Source of the DNA: a virus
Reading direction: 5' to 3' (one strand)
IMG/VR virus record: IMGVR_UViG_3300044527_000754
Coordinates: 1 to 38,800 of that record
DNA length: 38,800 nucleotides
Positions within the stretch are counted from its first letter, which is position 1, and each line of letters begins with the position of its first letter. The translations under genes and the position numbers were made by a program. Below the pieces are notes generated by a model that was not told where the DNA came from, ran no database searches, and saw only the letters and a program-made list of their open reading frames with translations. Of the stretch, positions 29,028 to 36,577 are shown piece by piece.

Positions 29028-29420
29028 ATGATGAAGGATGAATGCCGAATGATGAATGGGAGCAAACGCGGCGGCGTGGCGCTGCCGCTTGAGACGCGGA
29101 AGCGGCTGTCGGTGGCGTCGATGACGCTGAGACAGCCGGTGAGGGGAAAGGATGAAGGTGGAAGGATGAAGGATGAAGTCCTGATCCTACCCCTGAAGCT
29201 GAAGGCGGGCATGGGTGTCAGCGCACGCAAGGTGGAGACGCGGGAGCAGGCGGAGCTGCGGCGGGAGCGGGTGGAGAGCATCACGCGGCGGGCACCGGAG
29301 GTGGTGATCACGCGACGGTGGATTCACACGGCGAGCCACTTCGACGGCCAGGAGGCCGTGGTGGTGAAGCTGCCGTGGCTGCAACGACTGCGGAACTGGA
29401 TGCTGGATGCTGGCATCTAG
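29028..29420 (+). CDS. Unknown early protein carrying heptamer-repeat sequence
   Basis: A 130-residue basic protein of unknown family. Several stretches are translated simple repeats: GGATGAA units give KDEGGRMKDEV (about residues 44-54), and the C-terminal NWMLDAGI comes from GGATGCT units. The middle contains RKVETREQAELRRERVESITR, probably a basic helix. AAAGGA before the ATG at 29028 is a fair Shine-Dalgarno. An upstream GTG at 28947 is possible but less likely. The coding status is moderate because repeats dominate parts of it. Confidence 0.5.
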   Translation: MMKDECRMMNGSKRGGVALPLETRKRLSVASMTLRQPVRGKDEGGRMKDEVLILPLKLKAGMGVSARKVETREQAELRRERVESITRRAPEVVITRRWIHTASHFDGQEAVVVKLPWLQRLRNWMLDAGI

Positions 29421-29460
29421 CCTCTAGCAACGAGCAACGAGCATCATCCTGCTGAGGGGT

Positions 29461-29494
29461 GGTCATCGCCGGGGAGGCATCCCGGACATTTTTT
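29461..29494 (+). repeat. Exact 28-bp repeat, copy 2, with hairpin and T-run
   Basis: 29461-29488 is identical to 28893-28920, followed by TTTTTT. It precedes the gene at 29514, just as copy 1 precedes the gene at 29028. Two identical elements before two genes argue for a functional RNA element or a recent duplication. Confidence 0.85.
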
Positions 29495-29513
29495 CAAACA
29501 AACAACTGAGGAC

Positions 29514-30308
29514 ATGATGATGAAATACGAAATGCAGTATGCGGGACCGAAAAGACGCGTGAGGAGGGACTGGCGAGGGACGGTGTTGACCGGATTGACA
29601 TTGCTGACGATGGCTGCGCTGGTGGCGTGGCTGTGGAGCTGTGTGGCTGGATGCTGGATGCTGGATGCTGGATACTGGAATCTCGCAACGAGCAACGAGC
29701 CTCTAGTCGCGATGGCTCCTTGGGCGGAGGGGTCGTTGATGGGCCTGGTGCTGTTTTTTTCGGTGGTGCTGATCCTGCTGGCGGTGCGAAAAGTGGAGGA
29801 GAATGAGCGCTGGTTCGAGGGACTGAGGCAACGGGAGCTGGAGCGGCGGCAGCGGATTGAGAAGGCGGCGCGGTTTTGGGATGAAAAAACCGGGGAGGAG
29901 AAGGGCTGGGAGGATGAGGAGCAGACGGTGAGAGGTGAGAGGGCAGAGGTGAGAGGTGAGGAGCTGAGCTGGCGTGTGGGGCCGCTGGAGAGTTTGAGTG
30001 AGCCTTTGGCGGCGGATGAGGGCATCCGCGCTCCGCTTTCTGAGGTGGACATGCTGACGGTGAGAAGTGAGAGGTCAGAGGTGAGAGGTGTGGAGCTGCG
30101 GCGCATTGTGGAGGCGCTGGTGGTGGAGACATGCTCGGCGCGGGACGATGTGCGCAAGGCGCAGGGTGATCTGAGTGTGGAGGACTACGGTGCGAAGCTG
30201 GCGGCTGCGGAGGCAAGTCTGCACCTGGTCATCGGGTGCCTGGGTGGGCTGATTGAAAGGATAGAGGATGAAGGTGCAATGATGAAAAATGAGGAGGTGA
30301 GGCCATGA
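29514..30308 (+). CDS. Early membrane protein with repeat-derived segments
   Basis: A 264-residue protein with two transmembrane helices (VLTGLTLLTMAALVAWLW, residues 24-41, and SLMGLVLFFSVVLILLAV, about 74-91), then a long cytoplasmic charged region likely to be coiled coil (RQRELERRQRIEKAARF). Three segments come from simple repeats: WMLDAGYWNLATSNEP from GGATGCT/GCAACGA units, and RGERAEVRGEEL and RSERSEVRGVEL from AGAGGTGAG units. Possible superinfection exclusion or replication-membrane role; not recognised. The stop overlaps the next start, which has a near-perfect Shine-Dalgarno. Confidence 0.6.
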   Translation: MMMKYEMQYAGPKRRVRRDWRGTVLTGLTLLTMAALVAWLWSCVAGCWMLDAGYWNLATSNEPLVAMAPWAEGSLMGLVLFFSVVLILLAVRKVEENERWFEGLRQRELERRQRIEKAARFWDEKTGEEKGWEDEEQTVRGERAEVRGEELSWRVGPLESLSEPLAADEGIRAPLSEVDMLTVRSERSEVRGVELRRIVEALVVETCSARDDVRKAQGDLSVEDYGAKLAAAEASLHLVIGCLGGLIERIEDEGAMMKNEEVRP

Positions 30309-30898
30309 GCAAGGAGTCTCAAGATTTTACGGATCTCTGCCGGATGGCGGGGATTTATCTGCCGGGCTGTGGGCTGGCGGTGCGGCAGATTCTGCGGGAG
30401 CTGTCGCAGAAGGCACTGGCGCTGAAGAATGGCTACAAGGGGGCCAAGGTGATGCGGGGGCACAAGCGGATGGGTGTGGCGGTGTCTCATGGGTTCGCGG
30501 TGCTGGATAAGGCGCTGGGGGTGTATGAGATCACGTCGAAGGGACGTGAGTGGCTGGAGAAGGTGGAGAACCTGGGGAAGCGGAAGAAGTCGCGGGTGCT
30601 GGAGGCGAATGATTTGATTCATGCGGTGGAAGAGCGGTGCCCTGGCTGGCGGATGCTGGCGGGGCCGTTTGAGGTGCAGCGTGGCTCGGGACAGTATCAG
30701 CGCGAAGAGCAGAGGCTGGCGCTGAAGGCGAAGCGGGACGCGCTGGCGGGCGGCCTGGCGGCGAAGATCGTGATGTATCGCGGTCGGGCCTTTGTGATGC
30801 GGCCGGCGGAGGGATACATTGACCGGGACACGAGCAAGAATGCGGTGGCTAAGTCGATCAAGGGTGAACCTTTGAACGTGTGGGAGGTGCGGAGATGA
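30305..30898 (+). CDS. Unknown early basic protein
   Basis: A 197-residue Lys/Arg-rich soluble protein. GGAGGTGA ends 4 bases before its ATG, one of the best ribosome sites in the window. It has a winged-helix-like middle (MGVAVSHGFAVLDKALGVYEITSKGREWLEKV), so DNA binding is plausible but not proven. It overlaps both neighbours by 4 bases, in a tight operon. Confidence 0.6.
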   Translation: MSKESQDFTDLCRMAGIYLPGCGLAVRQILRELSQKALALKNGYKGAKVMRGHKRMGVAVSHGFAVLDKALGVYEITSKGREWLEKVENLGKRKKSRVLEANDLIHAVEERCPGWRMLAGPFEVQRGSGQYQREEQRLALKAKRDALAGGLAAKIVMYRGRAFVMRPAEGYIDRDTSKNAVAKSIKGEPLNVWEVRR

Positions 30899-31260
30899 GC
30901 CGGGGGCTTTACACGGTGGCGGAGATCGCCCGTTACTTCGGGTCACGTCCACAGGAGGTGGTGCGGATGATCCAGGACGATGGCTTGCCGGTGGTGAAGC
31001 TGCCGGGCGAGAAGAGGCTGGTGAGGAAGATCACGCTGCATGGTCTGCATGCGTGGATGTCGGAAAGGCACGATGGCGTGGCCTTCATGAGTGTGGAGGC
31101 ACTGGCGGCGGAGATCGAAGCGGCGCAGGCGGAGAGCGGAGTGACCGGATTGACCGCATTGACCGGAGTGACGGATGTGGGGCTGGCGCATTTGCGGGCG
31201 GTTTTTGATCAAGTCTTTGAGGGTGTGAAACACGAACTGGAAAGGAAGAAAGCGGCATGA
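30895..31260 (+). CDS. HTH (excisionase/MerR-like) DNA-binding protein
   Basis: A 121-residue protein. The opening YTVAEIARYFGSRPQEVVRM, with IQDDGLPVVKLPGEKRLVRK, is the helix-turn-helix and wing of the small excisionase/HTH_17 family; LHGLHAWM completes it. The rest is helical. ESGVTGLTALTGVTD near residue 85 is encoded by repeated TTGACCGGA-like units. It may be a recombination directionality factor or early regulator, but it is far from attP. It starts in an ATGA overlap. Confidence 0.65.
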   Translation: MSRGLYTVAEIARYFGSRPQEVVRMIQDDGLPVVKLPGEKRLVRKITLHGLHAWMSERHDGVAFMSVEALAAEIEAAQAESGVTGLTALTGVTDVGLAHLRAVFDQVFEGVKHELERKKAA

Positions 31261-31541
31261 AACCGGGTGAATACAAAGTGACGGTCGAAGGCGTGGAGGG
31301 TGTGCTCTGCACGGGGCGCATCAATCTGGCGGCGATCCTGCTGCAGGCGGACTCGGAGCCGGTGAGCCTGGCGATGGAGGAGTCGAAGGCGATGGAGCTG
31401 GTGACGGTGCTGAGCATTATCGCTGGCGGCTGTGAGAGTGTGGTGTGGCGGCAGCAGCGCGAGGCGACGGAACGCAAGGCGGAAGAGTTGCGCGTGATGG
31501 AGGCGCTGAAGGTCAAGGATGAAGGGAGGGCTGCGAGATGA
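31257..31541 (+). CDS. Small unknown early protein
   Basis: A 94-residue protein with a beta-rich start (EYKVTVEGVEGVLCTGRINL) and a helical, Glu/Arg-rich end (QQREATERKAEELRVMEALK). The family is unknown. It overlaps both neighbours by 4 bases. Confidence 0.55.
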   Translation: MKPGEYKVTVEGVEGVLCTGRINLAAILLQADSEPVSLAMEESKAMELVTVLSIIAGGCESVVWRQQREATERKAEELRVMEALKVKDEGRAAR

Positions 31542-31813
31542 GTCTGACGCAACAAATTGCGACGCACCCGGAGCATCTGCGGGCGGAATTTCAAGCAGGC
31601 CTGGTGAAGTGGGCGGGCGTGATCGACGGCATCGGCAAGCTGCTGGCGATGGAGCCGAGTCTGGTGAGCCTCGAAGATAAGCGACAACTGCTGAGTGAGC
31701 TCAAGACGGCGACCTGCAATGCGACGGCCTGCGTGAACGGCATCCAGGTGTGTGAAATCAGCGCGAAGGCGGCGGTGAAGGAACTGGAAACGAAGTGGGG
31801 GTGGCTGCTGTGA
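31538..31813 (+). CDS. Small unknown early protein
   Basis: A 91-residue helical protein (EHLRAEFQAGLVKWAGVIDG; EDKRQLLSELKTATCNATAC). It contains three Cys. No family is recognised. The operon arrangement of overlaps continues. Confidence 0.55.
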   Translation: MSLTQQIATHPEHLRAEFQAGLVKWAGVIDGIGKLLAMEPSLVSLEDKRQLLSELKTATCNATACVNGIQVCEISAKAAVKELETKWGWLL

Positions 31814-32571
31814 GCAATGAGCATCACGACATCGCTGCGCTGCGCGGCCACAGCGGATTGAGCTTTGATGCGCTGCATCAAGGGCGTCGTGATGACGAGG
31901 AAACTTTGGCGAAGGACTCGCTGTTTGCGGTGGTGACGAACAATGCCGTGGCGGGTCGGCCACCCATCACCGAGATGGGGTATCGGGTCTGGATCATGGC
32001 GCTGCGCTTTTTTGTGGCCTGTCCACCCATGACCGCGGCGATGGTGCGGGAGATGCAACGGATCGCGGTGCGGTGCAATGGTGGGCTGGCACTGCCGAGA
32101 GCGTCGGATGCGGAAGCGGTGTTTGAACTGCTGATGCTGGGGACGCGGACGCCGTGGGAGACAGGACGCCGCGTGACGCTGCTGGCCTATGCGCTGAATC
32201 GCGGCGTGGTGGTGCGTGAGGTGCTGCCGAGCTTTGAGAGCATCGGCCTGCTGTGGCAGCTCAAGGCGGAGAACAAGCGAAGTGCTGTGTGTGCTGCCAT
32301 GAACAAGCTGCGTGAGGAGATGATGCGCACGGGCAAGCTGCCGCGAGGGTTTCGATTCTGGTTTGAAAAATCGGACGAAGCGCGGGCTGTGTATGAGTCG
32401 GTCCAACTCGGGAATCACAACCGCACCGGCGGGAGTAAGGAGGCAGCGGAGACCTATGAAGGGGTGCCGCTGAAGCAGGCATTTGCGCGGCTCGATGAGC
32501 GGCAACGGAGACGTGTGCTCAATGAGCTGCACGAGGCGGCGGAGGCAAGACGGCTGGGGCTTACATTATGA
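31810..32571 (+). CDS. Unknown early protein
   Basis: A 253-residue protein starting with GTG in a GTGA overlap with the stop of the previous gene. It is mostly helical, with a His/Asp-rich start (HDIAALRGHSGLSFDALHQG), a MRTGKLPRGFRFWF turn and a basic C-terminus (FARLDERQRRRVLNELHEAA). An upstream in-frame GTG at 31795 would add five residues. The family is not recognised. It overlaps the AT-richer gene that follows by 4 bases. Confidence 0.55.
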   Translation: MSNEHHDIAALRGHSGLSFDALHQGRRDDEETLAKDSLFAVVTNNAVAGRPPITEMGYRVWIMALRFFVACPPMTAAMVREMQRIAVRCNGGLALPRASDAEAVFELLMLGTRTPWETGRRVTLLAYALNRGVVVREVLPSFESIGLLWQLKAENKRSAVCAAMNKLREEMMRTGKLPRGFRFWFEKSDEARAVYESVQLGNHNRTGGSKEAAETYEGVPLKQAFARLDERQRRRVLNELHEAAEARRLGLTL

Positions 32572-33461
32572 AAACACGCTGCCAATCTTTAGCATTGCGG
32601 ATTGCGCTGAAATACGCTGAGCAGATTACTATTTTTTGGAATCTAGACGACGCCAGCGCTTGCAATTTTGATTATTTTCCTAACGAACGGATTTTAATTA
32701 AGACCAATGATTGTGCATATGCGCCACATGGCGGCGATGAGTTTTTAACAAAGAATCTCCATGAAAGAAAACACACATGGGTGCCTGGCTTTAATACCCA
32801 GTTAAAAAGGAGGGAGCGGCACCTTGTATTGTTTGTTGGTCAAACTTCGATCAATCGTTTCACGCATGAAGAACGGAGACAGCCAACGGACGGTGTGTGG
32901 AGATGGTTTCTAGAACAAATTATAAGCTGCGAACAAAGCTACAGGGCATACTATCGTCAGTTTCCACCGCCTGATTTTTGGCACCATAAAAGGTGGAGCG
33001 TTGCCTACAAAGAGGGGGAAGCGCAAAATGCAGAGTGGCAGAAGCAAAGACAGGCATCTTTTAACCGATACATCCACCCGCCTCTTCTTGGCGCATTGGG
33101 AGTATTAATTCAAGAGTTTGGCGACTGCTCATCTTACACCGTTTTCGGCAGCCTAGCCGACAAGAATGAATATGTGAAATGGAGGCTGCGCAACATCAAC
33201 CATCACTCTCGTAAGTTGCAAAACCAGAAGTTACTGGAGGCCGATGTAAGTCGTGAGTGGCCTTCGATTGTGGCACAACTGACGCCGCATTTTCGCAGCG
33301 GCGATTGGCAAATCAAGACCATCGAGCGCGCTGTGGCAAAAGGGAAGCTCAGCACACGGGGCGCGCGGGCGTGGTTTAAAAAACAGCACATTTTGAACCG
33401 TCTCAATGACGGCATCAAGGCACGGAAAACACAACAACCAATAGAAGAAATAGCAGCATGA
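32568..33461 (+). CDS. AT-rich unknown protein in a G-rich operon
   Basis: A 297-residue protein with distinctly AT-rich sequence for its first two thirds (about 32568-33250), in contrast to the G-rich genes on both sides. It is rich in aromatic residues (QSYRAYYRQFPPPDFWHHKR; CSSYTVFGSLADKNEYVKWR) and His. No family or motif is recognised. It overlaps both neighbours by 4 bases, so if acquired it was fitted precisely into the operon. A late-acquired defence or counter-defence cargo gene is a fair guess, but nothing shows it. Confidence 0.6.
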   Translation: MKTRCQSLALRIALKYAEQITIFWNLDDASACNFDYFPNERILIKTNDCAYAPHGGDEFLTKNLHERKHTWVPGFNTQLKRRERHLVLFVGQTSINRFTHEERRQPTDGVWRWFLEQIISCEQSYRAYYRQFPPPDFWHHKRWSVAYKEGEAQNAEWQKQRQASFNRYIHPPLLGALGVLIQEFGDCSSYTVFGSLADKNEYVKWRLRNINHHSRKLQNQKLLEADVSREWPSIVAQLTPHFRSGDWQIKTIERAVAKGKLSTRGARAWFKKQHILNRLNDGIKARKTQQPIEEIAA

Positions 33462-34027
33462 AAACGATTGTAAAAAAGACGGACAAGTTAGCTGAAATCA
33501 AAGACGCACTCACGGCGGGGTGTTTGGAATTTGTCAGGGCCGGAGAACTTATCGTCGAGGCGTTGGAGGAGGGTGGACTGTCTTTGGCGGGCATTTCTGA
33601 CGCCATCGACATTCCGCTCGATGTGCTGTCTCAACTGGAAAAAATCGGCCGGCACCAGTTGTCGCCTCAGCTACTGTTAGCAGAGTATCCCGCCGCTCGG
33701 AAACTGGAGCGTCTGCCAATGAGTGAGCAGGAGCGGGTGATGATCGAGCCGATTGAGGTGCTGGTGCTGCGGGATGGGCAAACGGACACACTGTTGGTGA
33801 ATGTGCAGCACATGACGCCAGCGCAGACGCGGCAGGTTTTTGCAGCGAACCACATCCGAGGACTATCAGAACAAAGGCAGTGGCTGGAGTCGCAGGTAAA
33901 AACTGGCGACACAGTGAAGATCGAGACGCCCTACGTGCTGACGAGAAAGAGCACGGTCATTTTCCACCAAGGCTGCGAGATGACTGCCAAGGAACTGCTG
34001 CGGATCGCGGCGCAACTCCAAGACTAA
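33458..34027 (+). CDS. Unknown early protein, HTH-like middle
   Basis: A 189-residue protein. The central LSLAGISDAIDIPLDVLSQLEKIGRHQLSPQLL has the form of a helix-turn-helix, and the C-terminal half is beta-rich (PIEVLVLRDGQTDTLLVNVQ; IETPYVLTRKSTVIFH). It precedes ParB by 18 bases and may be a regulator or an accessory replication factor. The family is not recognised. Confidence 0.55.
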   Translation: MKTIVKKTDKLAEIKDALTAGCLEFVRAGELIVEALEEGGLSLAGISDAIDIPLDVLSQLEKIGRHQLSPQLLLAEYPAARKLERLPMSEQERVMIEPIEVLVLRDGQTDTLLVNVQHMTPAQTRQVFAANHIRGLSEQRQWLESQVKTGDTVKIETPYVLTRKSTVIFHQGCEMTAKELLRIAAQLQD

Positions 34028-34045
34028 CACTGAACCAACGAATCT

Positions 34046-35425
34046 ATGACTGAAACAAAAAACGAAGTGGTGGTGCGCTCTTTGGAGCGTGTGAAATTTT
34101 GGGAATGGAACCCACGCGGCTCGAATTATCGTGGCATGCCGGAGCTGGTGTCGTCGCTGGCCCGTGAGGGTCTGCAAGACGCGATCCATGTGTGGGAGCG
34201 GGTGGATGGTGACTATCTGCTCAAAGGGCACCGCCGCTTTGAGGCGATGAGCACGCTGGGCTGGACGGAGTGTGCGCAGGTGGTGCACCACTACGAGGAC
34301 GAGGCGGCGGCGTATCGTTTCCTGCTGGAAGATCACGGGCACAATGATCCGCTGGATGCGGAAGAGAAGATCGTAGCGGTGGAGAACGGTGTGAAGCTGG
34401 GCATGCGAACGGACGAACTGGCTCCGAGTCTGGGTGTGTCTGCCGAGCGTGCGCAGCTATGGTTCGAACTGGGTGAGCAACTGCCGCAGGCGGCGAGAGC
34501 GGCGCTGAGCGATGGGAGGCTGAGCATGAACACGGCAGAGCTGCTGCTGGAGGTGCTGGACGCGAAGGACCGACGTGCAGCGACGCAGATGATCCTCAAG
34601 GATCTGGAGACCGGGGAGCCGATGGCGCATGGACAGGCAAAGGCCTACATCCAGGCGCATTATGTGTTGCCAGAGAAGCGGCGGAAGGAGTGGCTGGCGC
34701 GTGAGATCGTCCTGCGCAAGAAATACAAAGTGGCGAAGGGTTATCACTTCGTGGAGTGGGCGGGGCGACGTGAATTTGCGATGGGTGAAAGCGGGCAACC
34801 GCAGCCGGAGTTTGAGTTTGGCGATGTGATGATGCCGAAGGATCGCGAAGGCCGCACCTGGGAACAGGTGGCACTGGAGATCGGGGTGCCGGTGTATGTG
34901 GTGGCGGCTCCGCTGCATGCGGAGGGGCATGTGCGGCTGGTGAACTCGTCCATGATGCGCGATGCGCTGAGTGTGAAGCCGCCGACCGAGGTGAGCGATG
35001 ACGACGCCGATAACGAGCAGGAGACCACGATGGAGGTGCTGTCGCCGCCGGTGAGCACGATGCCGATCAAGACTGATGCCATGGAGGAGGTGGAGCAACT
35101 GCGGCAATGGCTGCGCACCAACCTGGGCGCAATTTATGACGAGCTGCTGGAGAACCCAACGCTGGTGATGACGAGTGCGCCGTGGGAGCCGCTGCGCGAT
35201 TTCCTGGCGCATCTGACGACGGATGTGGATGCCGGAGCACTGGAAGCCTGGCGTGGTATCACCGACCGCGAGGCGGCGATGGAATGGATGCGCGGCGACA
35301 AGAAGCAACGCGCCCCGATGCGCTGCGCTCTGATGCTGCTGCTGTGCGCGGAGAGCGACTCGAGCGACGAGCCGATGAAGGTGATCAGCGAGGTGGCGAA
35401 GGCGATCGGGGTGGGGCCGATTTGA
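34046..35425 (+). CDS. ParB-like protein of the replication module
   Basis: A 459-residue ParB/Spo0J-type protein. The N-terminal domain includes WEWNPRGSNYRGMPELVSSL, then GHRRFEAMSTLGW (residues 61-73). The helix-turn-helix domain follows (LGVSAERAQLWFELGEQLP and later helices up to about 210). The long C-terminal half (about 230-459) is acidic and not recognised. ParB proteins bind parS and form CTP-dependent clamps for segregation; here it could aid plasmid-like maintenance or replication. No ParA-type ATPase is visible in the window, so a complete partition system is not shown. It is longer than typical ParB (about 280-330 residues). Confidence 0.82.
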   Translation: MTETKNEVVVRSLERVKFWEWNPRGSNYRGMPELVSSLAREGLQDAIHVWERVDGDYLLKGHRRFEAMSTLGWTECAQVVHHYEDEAAAYRFLLEDHGHNDPLDAEEKIVAVENGVKLGMRTDELAPSLGVSAERAQLWFELGEQLPQAARAALSDGRLSMNTAELLLEVLDAKDRRAATQMILKDLETGEPMAHGQAKAYIQAHYVLPEKRRKEWLAREIVLRKKYKVAKGYHFVEWAGRREFAMGESGQPQPEFEFGDVMMPKDREGRTWEQVALEIGVPVYVVAAPLHAEGHVRLVNSSMMRDALSVKPPTEVSDDDADNEQETTMEVLSPPVSTMPIKTDAMEEVEQLRQWLRTNLGAIYDELLENPTLVMTSAPWEPLRDFLAHLTTDVDAGALEAWRGITDREAAMEWMRGDKKQRAPMRCALMLLLCAESDSSDEPMKVISEVAKAIGVGPI

Positions 35426-35485
35426 CGGGCGGTCATTGAGGCAGGGAGAAAACAACCAAAATTCAACGACGGGAGACGATCTAGC

Positions 35486-36577
35486 ATGACTGGAGGGGAC
35501 ATTATCGGCAGGGCGCGGAAGTATGTGGCGGCTTGTCCGCCTGCCATCGCTGGCAGCGGTGGGCATGGGACGACGTTTGGCGTGGCGTGTGCGCTGGTGC
35601 ATGGCTTCGCACTCAATGAGGTGGATGCGATGATGCTGATGCAGGAATACAACCAAGCCTGCGCACCGCACTGGACGGAGCGTGACTTACTGCACAAAAT
35701 CCAATCGGCGGCGCGGGCCTCGCACTCGAAGCCGCGTGGCTGGATGGTGGATGGATCAAGCGACGAGAATGCGCCGGTGTATGTGCCAGCGAAGAAGAAG
35801 GAGAAACTGCTGTATGATGCGGAGATCCTGAAAAAGGTGCAGTGCGCGGACTGGACGTGTGATCATGCGTGGCTGCGGGCGAGATCAAGCGTGGACCCGT
35901 GGACGGTGGACACGGGCGATTTCATCGACGCGATCTACACGCCACAGGAGCTGGTGATGTGCTTCACCTCGATGCGCAGCATGGGTGACTACATGCGCTA
36001 CAAGGGCGCGTGGTTCGCGCTGGGTAAAGACCCGCAAGTGAAGGCGCAGCGCGTGAAGGACGGGCCACGTGGCAGCCGTGAGGGGTGCGTGATGATGATT
36101 CAGCCGGTGGATGGGAAGTGGCATGCGGTGCAAGGGACGACGCCACCGCGACTGAGCCGTCGGACGATCCAGAGTGTGGCGGCGTTTCGATTCATGCTGT
36201 GGGAGTCGGACGAAGCGCCGGAGGCGATGTGGCTGAATGCCATCGCGCAAGTGCGTCTGCCGATTGTAGCGATCACGAGCAGCGCAGGCCGCAGTCTGCA
36301 TGCGCTGGTGAGGGTGGATGCGCGTGACTATGATGAGTGGAGTGCGATGCGCACGGCGGCCCGTGATGTGATGACGATGCTAGGCTTCGACCCTCAAAGC
36401 CTCAGTAACCCAACGGCGGCGATGCGGATGCCGAACACGATGCGCGAGGGCAAGATGAAGGAGGGGCGATTTGTGCCGTTTGAGCACGGGGCGAAAAAGC
36501 AGCGGCTGCTGTATTTTAACCCCAGCGCGACGATCAACGGTGGCTGCATCGGTGAGGAGGCCGTCAGAGCATGGTGA
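35486..36577 (+). CDS. Primase-like protein with PriCT-type and divergent AEP-type segments
   Basis: A 363-residue protein. Residues 5-85 (IIGRARKYVAACPPAIAGSG, GHGTTFGVACALVHGFAL and later ERDLLHKIQSAARAS) resemble the PriCT helical domain that follows primase-polymerase domains in phages and plasmids. The C-terminal half has SSAGRSLHALVRVDARDYDEW and LSNPTAAMRMPNT, which recall the conserved AEP primase-polymerase motifs, but the order is unusual and acidic catalytic residues are not obvious. The middle is unrecognised. It overlaps the helicase gene by 7 bases, so the two probably act as the priming and unwinding pair. Confidence 0.65.
   Translation: MTGGDIIGRARKYVAACPPAIAGSGGHGTTFGVACALVHGFALNEVDAMMLMQEYNQACAPHWTERDLLHKIQSAARASHSKPRGWMVDGSSDENAPVYVPAKKKEKLLYDAEILKKVQCADWTCDHAWLRARSSVDPWTVDTGDFIDAIYTPQELVMCFTSMRSMGDYMRYKGAWFALGKDPQVKAQRVKDGPRGSREGCVMMIQPVDGKWHAVQGTTPPRLSRRTIQSVAAFRFMLWESDEAPEAMWLNAIAQVRLPIVAITSSAGRSLHALVRVDARDYDEWSAMRTAARDVMTMLGFDPQSLSNPTAAMRMPNTMREGKMKEGRFVPFEHGAKKQRLLYFNPSATINGGCIGEEAVRAW

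Noticed and set aside
34046-35425. Complete ParABS partition system
   Set aside because: No ParA-type ATPase gene is visible and no parS-like palindrome was identified.
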